A stretch of 64,000 bases of DNA from Arenibacter catalasegens (GTDB lineage Bacteria > Bacteroidota > Bacteroidia > Flavobacteriales > Flavobacteriaceae), in the NCBI RefSeq assembly GCF_002909235.1, contig NZ_PHQQ01000006.1:1-64000 (forward strand), read 5' to 3'. Below are positions 17,904-26,600 of the stretch, piece by piece (position 1 is the first letter of the stretch; each line of letters starts with the position of its first letter). The position numbers and the translations under genes were made by a program. Under the pieces are notes generated by a model. It was not told the origin of the DNA. It did no database searches and saw nothing but the letters and a program-made list of their open reading frames with translations.

Positions 17904-18548
17904 TTACCTGGTTTTTAACCACCCAGTGATACTCAGGCGCTCGCGATGGGCAGGTTTAACTTCATGCTCCAAATCCTGACTTTCAAAAATAACGACTCTT
18001 CCAGATAAGGGGGAGATATGTTTTGCCTCTTCGCCATTTTCTGTAGGTAGGTAGAGTACCAATTCACCACCATCTTTTTCGGGAATCCAGTCCGGTTCAT
18101 TCAAATAACATACCATAGAAAGTTTACGGCGGTCATCATTTTGGAAGGTATCCAAATGTCTTTTGTAATAAGTCCCGTCAGGATAAATGGCATAGTGGAA
18201 TTCCTTGAACATTATTCCCATAAAACAGGTCCGGTTCAGATAAGTCGCCAATTCATTTATTTTTAGAAAAAACTGTTGTTCCAGAAGGTCATTACTCTTT
18301 TCATCCATCCAAAGAATAAAATCGCCACGAATTGCCTTTACTATCAAGGCGTTAAGCCGATTTCCAATGGCTGCTTTTTTAAACTGGTCCTCTTCATATT
18401 TGGCAATTAGGGAATTTCGTAATTGGGCTACTTCTTCCATAGAAAAAAAATCATCTACGATACTGTATTTTTGGTTTAGGATATCCTCGATTACTTTTTC
18501 GAAAAGCGGATTTTCCTTAAACTCCAATTGTTCAAATTGTTCAGACAA
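17904..18548 (-). CDS. 2-oxoglutarate/Fe(II)-dependent oxygenase (prolyl 4-hydroxylase-like)
   Basis: The 214-residue protein has the double-stranded beta-helix facial triad H131-x-D133 (KRHLDTF) and H195 (LEHEV), plus R204 in HRERLSITGWLK, which should bind the 2-oxoglutarate carboxylate. The C-terminal GWLKTR is typical of the P4Hc group. It hydroxylates a protein or small-molecule substrate with O2, Fe(II) and 2-oxoglutarate; the substrate is unknown. It is convergent with the small membrane protein gene, with only 5 bp between stops. Confidence 0.87.
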   Translation of the reverse strand: MSEQFEQLEFKENPLFEKVIEDILNQKYSIVDDFFSMEEVAQLRNSLIAKYEEDQFKKAAIGNRLNALIVKAIRGDFILWMDEKSNDLLEQQFFLKINELATYLNRTCFMGIMFKEFHYAIYPDGTYYKRHLDTFQNDDRRKLSMVCYLNEPDWIPEKDGGELVLYLPTENGEEAKHISPLSGRVVIFESQDLEHEVKPAHRERLSITGWLKTR

Positions 18549-18742
18549 GTTTGTGATGTTTTAATAATGGATTAAAAATATATGAAATTGCGATTTGTTT
18601 TACACAGAGTGTTACGCCTATATTAACTACTGATTTGTAGTATATTATTAATGTATTATTTATTGGCGATTTTTGGCTTATTCCCTGATTTCTAATACTT
18701 TTTCCTTAACTTTTGTGTTTCAAATACCAAATACCACCATAA

Positions 18743-19951
18743 ATGAAAATTATTTTACCCTCTATTTTGTTAACAATGGCTTTAGTATTGGGAAGCTGTG
18801 GAGATGGTGATAAAAGTACGGACAATTCCTTGAATAAAAGGTGGTACAAGGGAAATTTACACACCCATTCGTTTTGGAGCGATGGAGACGAGTTTCCAGA
18901 GACTATTTTAGATTGGTATAAGTCGCACGACTACCAGTTTATTGCCCTATCTGACCATAATACTTTATCCATGGAGGATAAATGGATACAGGTTAGGGAA
19001 GATTCCGTTTATCAAAAAAGCTTTGAGAAGTATTTGGAAACCTATGGGGAGGATTGGGTAGATTATAAAACGGACTCTGGAAGAGTACAGGTAAAATTAA
19101 AAACCTATACAGAATATAGGGATTTATTTGAGAAGGCCGGAGAATTTTTGGTGATTCATTCTGAGGAAATTACGGACAGATATGAGGATAAACATGTTCA
19201 CATGAATGCTACCAATATTCAGAATAAGATTGATCCTCAAGGCGGTAATAGTATATCCGAAGTCATGCAAAATAATCTGAACGCTGTACTGGAACAACGA
19301 AAGGAAACTGGAGTGCCGATTATGCCACATATCAACCACCCTAATTTTTATTACAGTATTAGCCTAGAAGACATGATATCTTTAAAAGGGGAGCGTTTTT
19401 TTGAGGTGTATAACGGGCATCCTATGGTGCACAATATGGGAGATTCTACGCATATTTCCATAGAAGAAATGTGGGATCAAATCAATATTTCCTATATTAA
19501 AAGTAACAAGCCCATTATGTATGGTTTGGCAACCGATGATTCTCATAATTACCATAAAATTGGTAGTAAATGGAGTAATGCCGGTAGGGGTTGGGTGATG
19601 GTACAGTCAGACACCTTATCTGCACCCTCATTAATTGAGGCCATGGAAAGGGGCGATTTTTACGCTACAACTGGGGTTACCCTCAAAGATTTGGAATATG
19701 GAAGGAAGAATTTAAAGGTGGAAGTAGAACCAGAACCCGGTATTAAATACACCATAACCTTCCTAGGTTGTCTTAAAGGCGAAACCGAAGTGAAAGAGTT
19801 GAAAAGTGTTGAAGGTAATATGGCCAATTTCGACCTAACGGATGAGGTACTCTTCGTTAGAAGTAAAATTACATCTTCAAAACTTCAAGAAAACCCTATT
19901 GAGGATATAAAATACGAATCGGCTTGGACGCAGCCCATACTGAACGAATAG
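18743..19951 (+). CDS. PHP-domain phosphoesterase lipoprotein
   Basis: A lipoprotein signal peptide ends at LGSCG with C19, so the protein is membrane-anchored outside the cytoplasm. The PHP metal-binding motifs follow: HTH (40-42) in NLHTHSFWSDG, SDHN (70-73), a later HSEE, and HINHPN. The PHP fold binds two or three metals and hydrolyses phosphoesters, as in histidinol phosphatase and polymerase domains. At 402 residues with a C-terminal beta-rich part, this secreted version probably acts on an extracellular phosphoester, which I cannot name. It is a single gene diverging from the 2OG oxygenase. Confidence 0.8.
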   Translation: MKIILPSILLTMALVLGSCGDGDKSTDNSLNKRWYKGNLHTHSFWSDGDEFPETILDWYKSHDYQFIALSDHNTLSMEDKWIQVREDSVYQKSFEKYLETYGEDWVDYKTDSGRVQVKLKTYTEYRDLFEKAGEFLVIHSEEITDRYEDKHVHMNATNIQNKIDPQGGNSISEVMQNNLNAVLEQRKETGVPIMPHINHPNFYYSISLEDMISLKGERFFEVYNGHPMVHNMGDSTHISIEEMWDQINISYIKSNKPIMYGLATDDSHNYHKIGSKWSNAGRGWVMVQSDTLSAPSLIEAMERGDFYATTGVTLKDLEYGRKNLKVEVEPEPGIKYTITFLGCLKGETEVKELKSVEGNMANFDLTDEVLFVRSKITSSKLQENPIEDIKYESAWTQPILNE

Positions 19952-19966
19952 TTTCCCAGAATAAAT

Positions 19967-19974
19967 TACCTTTG
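19967..19974 (+). promoter_or_regulatory. -7 promoter box for queD-like gene
   Basis: TACCTTTG matches the Bacteroidota sigma-A -7 consensus TAnnTTTG. It lies 18 bp before the ATG at 19992. A good -33 TTTG is not seen at the right distance. Confidence 0.5.
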
Positions 19975-19991
19975 CAGTCCAAATAAATATT

Positions 19992-20441
19992 ATGGGCAAC
20001 ATTCGTATTACCAAACAGTTTAATTTCGAAACTGGACATGCATTGTACGGTTATGACGGGAAATGTAGAAATGTACATGGACACAGTTATAAACTTTCCG
20101 TAACCGTAATTGGACGACCTATGACAGATACTGCCCATGTTAAATTGGGAATGGTCATCGATTTTGGGGATTTAAAGAAAATTGTGAAAGAAGAAATTGT
20201 GAACCAATTTGATCATGCCACTGTTTTCAACAAAAACACCCCCCATGTGGAGTTGGCTCAAGAATTAACGGATAGGGGACACAATGTAATATTGGCAGAT
20301 TACCAGCCTACAAGTGAAAATATGGTTTTGGATTTTGCAGATAAAATTAAGGCTAGATTGCCGAAAAATATCAATTTACATTCTTTAAAACTACAGGAAA
20401 CCGATACCTCCTTTGCGGAATGGTATGCTTCTGATAATTAA
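19992..20441 (+). CDS. queD: 6-carboxytetrahydropterin synthase / PTPS family (QueD-like)
   Basis: The 149-residue protein has the zinc ligands H16 (ETGHAL), H29 and H31 (VHGHSYKL) and the nucleophilic C25 in GKCRNVHGH, with a downstream DHA motif (FDHATVF) and the C-terminal ETDTSFAEW containing the substrate-binding Glu. The family turns dihydroneopterin triphosphate into 6-carboxytetrahydropterin for queuosine, or into 6-pyruvoyl-tetrahydropterin. The cytoplasmic queuosine role is the usual bacterial one. lpxH follows after 11 bp, so the two are probably co-transcribed. Confidence 0.88.
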   Translation: MGNIRITKQFNFETGHALYGYDGKCRNVHGHSYKLSVTVIGRPMTDTAHVKLGMVIDFGDLKKIVKEEIVNQFDHATVFNKNTPHVELAQELTDRGHNVILADYQPTSENMVLDFADKIKARLPKNINLHSLKLQETDTSFAEWYASDN

Positions 20442-20452
20442 AAGGGCCCTGA

Positions 20453-21235
20453 ATGAAAACTATTGACGTTCCCAAGGGCAAAAAGATCTACTTCTCAAGT
20501 GATAATCATTTAGGGGCTCCTACGAAGGACCTTAGTTTTCCACGTGAAAAAAAGTTTGTGGCATGGTTGGACGCCATAAAACAGGATGCAGCCGCTATTT
20601 TTCTCCTTGGCGATCTGTTCGATTTTTGGTTCGAATATAGAACCGTGGTACCCAAGGGTTTTACCCGAACCTTAGGAAAACTTGCAGAAATTACAGATTC
20701 GGGAATTCCGGTTTATTATTTTGTCGGCAACCATGATTTATGGATGAACGGATATTTTGAAGACGAGTTGAATATTCCAGTGTTTCATGGACCTGAGTCT
20801 TTTTTATTAAACGGAACTTCTTTTTTAATAGGGCACGGTGATGGTCTTGGGCCTGGGGACAAGGGGTATAAACGGATGAAAAAAGTCTTCACTAATCCAG
20901 TCTCCAAATGGCTTTATAATTGGTTGCACCCAGATTTAGGTGTAAAATTGGCTCAATATCTTTCTGTAAAGAACAAGATGATCTCTGGGGATGAGGATAT
21001 TAAATTTCTGGGTGACGAGAACGAATGGTTGGTGCAATATTGCAAGCGGAAATTAGAGCAGCAGCACTACGATTATTTTGTTTTTGGACATCGGCACCTG
21101 CCTTTGGAAATTACTTTGAACGATCAATCTACCTATATAAATTTAGGGGATTGGATTTCTTATTTTACCTATGGTGAATTTGATGGATCTAGTTTGTCCT
21201 TGAAAAAATTTGAGACCTCGGACAGCGGAAAGTAA
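20453..21235 (+). CDS. lpxH: UDP-2,3-diacylglucosamine diphosphatase LpxH
   Basis: The calcineurin-like metallophosphatase motifs are all visible: D17-x-H19 (SSDNHL), GDLFD (53-57), GNHD (92-95), GHGD (127-130) and FGHRH near the C-terminus. The 260-residue size and the hydrophobic DFWFEYR insert match LpxH, which hydrolyses UDP-diacylglucosamine to lipid X in lipid A synthesis at the inner membrane face. It forms a pair with the QueD-like gene. Confidence 0.87.
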   Translation: MKTIDVPKGKKIYFSSDNHLGAPTKDLSFPREKKFVAWLDAIKQDAAAIFLLGDLFDFWFEYRTVVPKGFTRTLGKLAEITDSGIPVYYFVGNHDLWMNGYFEDELNIPVFHGPESFLLNGTSFLIGHGDGLGPGDKGYKRMKKVFTNPVSKWLYNWLHPDLGVKLAQYLSVKNKMISGDEDIKFLGDENEWLVQYCKRKLEQQHYDYFVFGHRHLPLEITLNDQSTYINLGDWISYFTYGEFDGSSLSLKKFETSDSGK

Positions 21236-21373
21236 TAGGTGTTTTTGATAAAATTGAAAGAAAAATTGGAAAAAGGAACTATTGAATTAAATGGGTAGTT
21301 TATTTCTTACCTTTTCCTGTAGCCTGGGCCTGTTAATATTAAATTTTTATGATGCGTTGTGGTTATTAATAAA

Positions 21374-23092
21374 TTAATATTGATAATTAACATGCTCTTT
21401 TAGGTCCCTTAACTTCATTTGAAGTGATATATTTCCCTGCCATTCGTTTTCATCCAAGGAAAAAACCGCATTTACTGATGTATTCAAAATTGTAGGTAAA
21501 TTCGGTCCCAAATTAAATCCAATTGCATCAATAGCTTCCCGTTTTGAACCATTATTTTTATCAAATAACTTACATTTCAGGTGTTTTCCCTCCTGGCCAA
21601 CTACTTTCGCATAACCAGTATCCTTAAGATTTTCTGCCATGAAAACGGGAGTTAGATTACCGGGCCCAAAAGGAGCAAATTGTTTAATAATCCGCATTAA
21701 CTTTGGGGTAATTTGTTCCAAACTAATTATAGTATCCACCATTATTTCGGGAGATAGCAGTTTAGGATCTATGGTATTGGAAACTACTTCTTCAAACTTG
21801 GATTTAAAGGCTTCGTAATTTTCTTCAAGTAAGGTAAGTCCCGCGGCATACATATGACCTCCAAACTGTTCAATGGTATCCGAGCAGCCTTCCAAGGCTT
21901 CATATACGTCGAAACCTTTTATAGATCTTGCAGAGGCTGCCAATTTGTTGCCACTCTTTGTGAAAACCAAGGTGGGTCTATAATAGGTTTCAATAAGCCG
22001 GGAGGCAACAATTCCGATAACTCCCTTATGCCAAGTTTCCTTATAAACTACAGAGGTAAAACCTTCTTCTTCCTTGTTTTCTTGAATCTGTAGTAGTGCC
22101 TCCTTTGCAATTTCTTGGTCTAGATTTCTACGGTCCGTATTGTATTTCTCAATTTCGGCAGCAAAAATTTCCGCTCGCTCCAAATTGGTTTCCTTAAGGA
22201 GATTTACGGCATGCTGCCCATGCTCCATTCGTCCGGCGGCATTAATTCTCGGCGCAATTATAAACACCACATCGGTAATGGTAAGTTCTTTTTTATGTAT
22301 TTGGTTGATGATGGCCTTAAATCCTGTTCTGGGGTTTTGGTTTATTACCTTAAGCCCCCAATAGGCCATAGCTCTATTTTCCCCTGTTATGGGAACTATA
22401 TCTGCTCCTATGGCAGTAGCTACCAAATCTAGATAGGGAATTAAATCCTCGGTGGTCTGCCCTTTTTTACTTCCGAGCGCCTGTATCAATTTAAATCCTA
22501 CCCCACAGCCACAAAGTTCGTCATAAGGATAGGAGCAATCTGGTCTTTTAGGATCCAAAACGGCTACTGCATCGGGTAATGTATTGCCTGGTCTATGATG
22601 GTCACAAATAATAAAATCGATGCCTTTTTCCTTGGCATATGCAACCTTGTCTATTGCCTTAACCCCGCAATCCAAAGCAATTATTAAAGAAAACCCATTA
22701 TCCTCAGCAAAATCTATTCCTTGGTAAGACACTCCATAGCCTTCATTGTACCGGTCTGGGATATAGGTAGCCACATTGGGATAGCTGTTTTCCAGATACG
22801 AAGATACAAGGGCCACGGAAGTAGTGCCATCCACGTCGTAATCCCCGAACACCAATATGTTTTCCTCTTGGGCTATAGCTTTTTCGATTCTAGCTACGGC
22901 CTTATCCATATCCTTCATTAAAAAGGGATCGTGCAAGTGTGAAAGCTGTGGTCTAAAAAAGTTTTTGGCATCCTCGTAGTTTGTAATGCCACGTTGCAAT
23001 AATAATTGCGCCACTAATTCCTCTACATTTAGCTCGGTTGCCAATGTATTTATTTGTTGCTGTTCGGGTTTTGGTTTAATGGTCCAGCGCAT
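21374..23092 (-). CDS. recJ: single-stranded-DNA-specific 5'-3' exonuclease RecJ
   Basis: The 572-residue protein has the DHH-family motifs: DYDVDGT (84-90), D141-C-G, DHH (164-166), GRMEHG and the DHHA1-domain FGGHMYAAG. The length and order match RecJ, the cytoplasmic nuclease used in RecF-pathway recombination and in mismatch and base-excision repair. It ends 5 bp downstream of the PNGase F-like gene on the same strand, so the two may be co-transcribed. It is convergent with lpxH across a 138-bp gap in which I see nothing. Confidence 0.93.
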   Translation of the reverse strand: MRWTIKPKPEQQQINTLATELNVEELVAQLLLQRGITNYEDAKNFFRPQLSHLHDPFLMKDMDKAVARIEKAIAQEENILVFGDYDVDGTTSVALVSSYLENSYPNVATYIPDRYNEGYGVSYQGIDFAEDNGFSLIIALDCGVKAIDKVAYAKEKGIDFIICDHHRPGNTLPDAVAVLDPKRPDCSYPYDELCGCGVGFKLIQALGSKKGQTTEDLIPYLDLVATAIGADIVPITGENRAMAYWGLKVINQNPRTGFKAIINQIHKKELTITDVVFIIAPRINAAGRMEHGQHAVNLLKETNLERAEIFAAEIEKYNTDRRNLDQEIAKEALLQIQENKEEEGFTSVVYKETWHKGVIGIVASRLIETYYRPTLVFTKSGNKLAASARSIKGFDVYEALEGCSDTIEQFGGHMYAAGLTLLEENYEAFKSKFEEVVSNTIDPKLLSPEIMVDTIISLEQITPKLMRIIKQFAPFGPGNLTPVFMAENLKDTGYAKVVGQEGKHLKCKLFDKNNGSKREAIDAIGFNLGPNLPTILNTSVNAVFSLDENEWQGNISLQMKLRDLKEHVNYQY

Positions 23093-23097
23093 GGCAA

Positions 23098-25008
23098 TTA
23101 TTCCTTAAGCCTAATTCTATTTTTAAACACTTCCTTGCCGTCTATAACTACCTTTATATAGTACCGCATTTTAGGCAAATAGGAGAGGTCGTACGTAAAG
23201 GTACCCTTTCTAAAATTCAAGTAGGAATGGGTTTCCACTATTTTGGACTCATCTTCTTGTTGGGTAATGATGATCTCCACATCTTTTGGATCGTTGGCAA
23301 AATAATCCAAGGTTACAGGACCATCAGTTCTTGCCGGAAACATGGTTATGGACGGTTCGTTGTCCAAATGATACTTGGCCTCGGGTTTTACCATAAAGTT
23401 ATAAATTATATTGCTCCCGAAGTCGGAGTTAAAATGTTTTATGGCCTGTCCTAAGGTATCCAATAGTTTAACATCACCACGTCCGTCTTTTGCTTTATAC
23501 CAAAACTCAAGTCCATCTCCACCTTTATCCGATACCTTAAAAGTATAGTTGCCCTCTGGGAGCGTTAGGGTATCCAAATACACGGTATTTGGTTTAAGAT
23601 CTAAACTGTCCCTTTTAAACACCTCTTTTCCATAGCCATTGGTAACCGAATAGGAATTCTGCCCCGGCTTGTTATTGGTCTTGAAATAAATAATACTTGA
23701 TACCGGTAAAATATGTGGTCTGGTGTAGCCTGAACTCTTGGAGTTATCCTCCTCAAATCCATCCCTTTTGCCATTCGGCCTTTTTAATTCCACAAAAAAA
23801 CGGGCCGACTCTTTATCACTAAATATTTCCTCAGGTAATGTTAGTAGTGCTGTTTCCCCAAATGGGACGTTTCCCTTCCAACTAAATTTCTTAGGTTTTT
23901 GTCCCTCCAAATAATAATTGACCACAAAAGATTTTAAATTATTCTTGCCGTTGTTTTTGAAGCGGATAAGTGGTAAAGTTCCGGTTTCATTTTGGCGGCT
24001 ATGTATTTTCTCATTGGAAGGGGAAATTATATCCACTAAAGTCACGTCATGCTCAGCGTTTATTTTACCATATTCCAGAACATAGGCAACAAGGAGTTCC
24101 TTGGCACTGGGTTTTTCGGTTTCATAAGGTTCCATATTAAGGTCAATGGTAAATTCCTTTTCGGGATTCGTATCAAAACTTACCTCATCTGGTTGTAATA
24201 AATAGCCTGGGCACCAATTGGCCCTATCAAAAATCCAGGTTCCTGCTTGTGGGTAAAGCGGGTTATCACCACATTCCATCCACAATTGCTTTGTGTCTAT
24301 AACTTGGCCATTAAAAAGTATTTGCCTGTATTTATCGCAAAATTCCCCACAGCCATTGGCATCCATTCCGTGTCCGGTTTGATGGATCTTTACCTTTCCG
24401 AAGGTCGATTTGGTATTGGCTTTTAGCGTTATAGGTATCAAATGGTTTTCAATGGGATCTGTTTTATCTCCATAACTGTAATTACCATCGTAAATTTTAT
24501 ATAAGGCCAGTGGCTCAGCTACAGGTTTACCATAAATTATTTCAAAATCTACAGTTACCTTCCATCCACGGCTTTTATTGTCCTCATAACCCGTATGGAT
24601 GTAGTCTATCTCCAGACTATCCCTTAAGATAGGACTAAAATCCGTGATGTCCACTTTCCAATCAAATCGCCAGTCTTCCTGAAACCTTCCACCATATGGT
24701 GTCAGCATTCTGGCAATCTCATAACTGATCGTGTCATTCTTTGGTCGCACTTTAATATGGTCTACATAATCCCAATCCGCACAGCGCATATTGTCGGGAC
24801 ATTCAAAAGTAAGATTTAGGAGTATCTGACGAATTTCCTTGTTTTTGGAAGGAAAAGCGGCCCATCGTTTATAACTATTTTTACCTTTGGAAGGATCTGT
24901 AACGATGGTTTCTTGTTTATGGGATATAATATTTTCTTTAAACTGGGCATTTAAACTTTGAAGGGTCCAAATAAAAACGCTCAATAGAAATAACACTTTT
25001 TTGGTCAT
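23098..25008 (-). CDS. secreted PNGase F-like peptide-N-glycosidase
   Basis: A signal peptide (MTKKVLFLLSVFIWTLQSLNA) is followed by a region with PNGase F features: CPDNMRCADWDYVD, holding the Asp equivalent to the catalytic D60, then HQTGHGMDANGCGEFC with a candidate catalytic Glu, and WCPGYLL. Cysteines are frequent, as expected outside the cytoplasm. PNGase F removes N-glycans from glycoprotein asparagines. The 636-residue protein is about twice the length of Elizabethkingia PNGase F, with an added beta-rich C-terminal half. It may harvest glycans from eukaryotic hosts or organic matter. Activity is inferred from family. Confidence 0.78.
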   Translation of the reverse strand: MTKKVLFLLSVFIWTLQSLNAQFKENIISHKQETIVTDPSKGKNSYKRWAAFPSKNKEIRQILLNLTFECPDNMRCADWDYVDHIKVRPKNDTISYEIARMLTPYGGRFQEDWRFDWKVDITDFSPILRDSLEIDYIHTGYEDNKSRGWKVTVDFEIIYGKPVAEPLALYKIYDGNYSYGDKTDPIENHLIPITLKANTKSTFGKVKIHQTGHGMDANGCGEFCDKYRQILFNGQVIDTKQLWMECGDNPLYPQAGTWIFDRANWCPGYLLQPDEVSFDTNPEKEFTIDLNMEPYETEKPSAKELLVAYVLEYGKINAEHDVTLVDIISPSNEKIHSRQNETGTLPLIRFKNNGKNNLKSFVVNYYLEGQKPKKFSWKGNVPFGETALLTLPEEIFSDKESARFFVELKRPNGKRDGFEEDNSKSSGYTRPHILPVSSIIYFKTNNKPGQNSYSVTNGYGKEVFKRDSLDLKPNTVYLDTLTLPEGNYTFKVSDKGGDGLEFWYKAKDGRGDVKLLDTLGQAIKHFNSDFGSNIIYNFMVKPEAKYHLDNEPSITMFPARTDGPVTLDYFANDPKDVEIIITQQEDESKIVETHSYLNFRKGTFTYDLSYLPKMRYYIKVVIDGKEVFKNRIRLKE

Positions 25009-25028
25009 AGGGAAAATTGAAATGGAAA

Positions 25029-25451
25029 TTATTGCTTATTAAAATAGGTTTTGACCTCCATTTTAGAGAACTGTCGGAACATTTCCATTACCCCACAATA
25101 TTTTTCAACGGAAAGATCAACTGCGCGCTGCAATTTTTTTTCGTTGAGGTTACTACCTTTAAAATGATACTCTACCACAACCTTGTCGTAATATTTTGGG
25201 TCCTCCTCCGTAAGGTTGGCAATGGTTTCTATTCTAAATTCTTCTACCTCCAGTTTCATTTTTTTGATCAGTGAAGCTACATCCAATCCAGAGCAACCGG
25301 CCAGAGCAGTTAGCATGAGTGCTTTTGGTCTATACCCCATGCCTTTTCCCCCATTTTCAGGGGCTACATCTATAATAAGGTTATTTCCTGAAGGATTGTT
25401 GCTTTCAAAGGCCATATTACCTAGCCATTTGGTAGTGATTTGATTTGTCAT
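25029..25451 (-). CDS. OsmC family protein
   Basis: I take the ATG at 25451 (MTNQITTKWLGN), giving 140 residues. The longer open frame up to 25535 would run past the divergent CMD start at 25507 and adds an unlikely leader. The OsmC/Ohr fold pattern is visible, with C53 in ALAGCSGLD and a second Cys in KYCGVMEMF, the thiols that reduce organic hydroperoxides. It is probably a cytoplasmic peroxide-detoxifying protein, divergent from a CMD/AhpD-like gene with a related role. Confidence 0.83.
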   Translation of the reverse strand: MTNQITTKWLGNMAFESNNPSGNNLIIDVAPENGGKGMGYRPKALMLTALAGCSGLDVASLIKKMKLEVEEFRIETIANLTEEDPKYYDKVVVEYHFKGSNLNEKKLQRAVDLSVEKYCGVMEMFRQFSKMEVKTYFNKQ

Positions 25452-25506
25452 GTAGGTGATTTTTTCGTTACTTGTATAGGTCAAAAATAAGCATAATTCA
25501 GAAACC

Positions 25507-26097
25507 ATGTCCCTTGTAGAACCTTTAGATGCCAATCATGATTCAGAGACTAGAAAGTTGGCTGAATTTTTTAATGAAACTTTGGGGTTCTGTCCCAATT
25601 CTGTTTTGACGATGCAGCATCGGCCAGCTATCTCCAAGGCATTTATTAACCTTAACATGGCCGTGATGGCGAATGAAGGCAGAGTTAGTTCGGCATTAAA
25701 GCGGATGATGGCCTGGGTAAGTAGTAATGCTACTGGTTGTCGCTATTGCCAAGCTCATGCCATTCGTGCTGCAGAGCGTTATGGAGCAGATCAGGAGCAA
25801 TTGGATAATATATGGGAGTACAGAACGCATGCTGCCTTCTCTAAGGCCGAACGTGCGGCATTGGACTTTGCCTTGGCGGCTTCACAAGTACCCAATGCCA
25901 TGAATCCAAAAATAAAGGAAGAGTTGTACAAGCATTGGAATGAAGGGGAAATTGTGGAAATGTTGGGCGTTATATCCCTATTCGGATTCCTAAATCGGTG
26001 GAACGATACCATGGGTACTACCTTGGAAGGTGGTGCTATTGAAAGCGCTAAACAATATTTGGAAAAATGTGGTTGGGAAAAAGGCAAACATGTTTAG
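25507..26097 (+). CDS. carboxymuconolactone decarboxylase family protein (AhpD-like)
   Basis: The 196-residue helical protein has C78-x2-C81-x2-H84 (CRYCQAH), the CxxC-x2-H peroxidase signature of AhpD-like CMD proteins. The later pattern AERAALDFALAAS and GEIVEMLGVISLFGFLNRW is typical of the peroxidase-related subgroup. It probably uses the thiol pair in redox detoxification rather than decarboxylation. It diverges from the OsmC gene across only 55 bp, which suggests shared control. Confidence 0.85.
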   Translation: MSLVEPLDANHDSETRKLAEFFNETLGFCPNSVLTMQHRPAISKAFINLNMAVMANEGRVSSALKRMMAWVSSNATGCRYCQAHAIRAAERYGADQEQLDNIWEYRTHAAFSKAERAALDFALAASQVPNAMNPKIKEELYKHWNEGEIVEMLGVISLFGFLNRWNDTMGTTLEGGAIESAKQYLEKCGWEKGKHV

Positions 26098-26204
26098 AAA
26101 CAAATATTTCTACAATTTAGTAGTCTTAGCAGAAGGTATTTGGATTCCCGAAATAAAGAATTAGGATTTTTGTCTTTTCCAAAATCAAATACTGACTTGG
26201 CCTA

Positions 26205-26278
26205 AAATAAAAAGGTAGAGCATTGCTCTACCTTTTTCCCCAAATCTTACCATGAACTTAACCTACTTATGCTATGGT
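26205..26278 (-). ncRNA. candidate small RNA, copy A
   Basis: A 40-nt block (26238-26277) is identical to 26456-26495. On the minus strand it is preceded by TACTTTTG (26290-26283), a perfect TAnnTTTG -7 box 5 nt before the block. It is followed by a 12-bp stem (26209-26220 with 26226-26237) ending in a U-run. Promoter, conserved body and terminator define a roughly 75-nt transcript. CCAT at its 5' end can pair with ATGG about 20 nt later. The family is unknown to me. Confidence 0.6.
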
Positions 26279-26420
26279 CCTCCAAAAGTATAGTAATCAA
26301 AGCCATTGGAAAAAGGTTTTAGATGAATGTCTCTTTAATAAGTTGAAATACTCCTTGTTCGGTAAACAGTTGGAAATACGGGATATAATGCATGAGAGAT
26401 AAAGTGACCGGGATTTGATC

Positions 26421-26496
26421 AAATAAAAAAGGTGGAGAAGTCTCCACCTTTTTTGCCCCAAATCTTACCATGAACTTAACCTACTTATGCTATGGC
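26421..26496 (-). ncRNA. candidate small RNA, copy B
   Basis: The same 40-nt block (26456-26495) follows TACTTTAG (26508-26501) with the identical 5-nt gap seen in copy A, and ends in a terminator stem of 14 bp (26425-26438 with 26441-26454). The stem sequence differs from copy A while its base pairing is kept, which supports selection on structure. The unit is flanked by the palindrome TTTGATCAAA at 26414-26423 and 26526-26535; the latter supplies a TTTG upstream on the minus strand. Confidence 0.6.
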
Positions 26497-26552
26497 AATA
26501 CTAAAGTACATGTGCTCAGTAGGTTTTTGATCAAATTTACGTTAAAGAGTGT

Positions 26553-26598
26553 ATTTCATCGATGAAGTGCATAAAAACCTACACTTCATCGATGAAAT
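26553..26598. repeat. perfect 17-bp inverted repeat directly after purF
   Basis: ATTTCATCGATGAAGTG (26553-26569) and its exact complement (26582-26598) enclose a 12-nt loop, 3 bp beyond the purF stop. Each arm contains the palindrome TTCATCGATGAA. The RNA would form a strong hairpin after purF, but there is no clean U-run, so it may stabilise the mRNA end or bind a protein rather than be a classic terminator. Confidence 0.75.
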
Positions 26599-26600
26599 TA

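Noticed and set aside
25451-25535. Longer N-terminus for the OsmC protein
   Set aside because: It would overlap the divergent CMD gene start, and the added residues do not resemble the family.
26251-26291. Short plus-strand peptide starting MNLTYLCYG in both repeat copies
   Set aside because: The conserved block ends within the frame, the tails diverge at once, and a promoter plus terminator on the other strand explain the conservation better.
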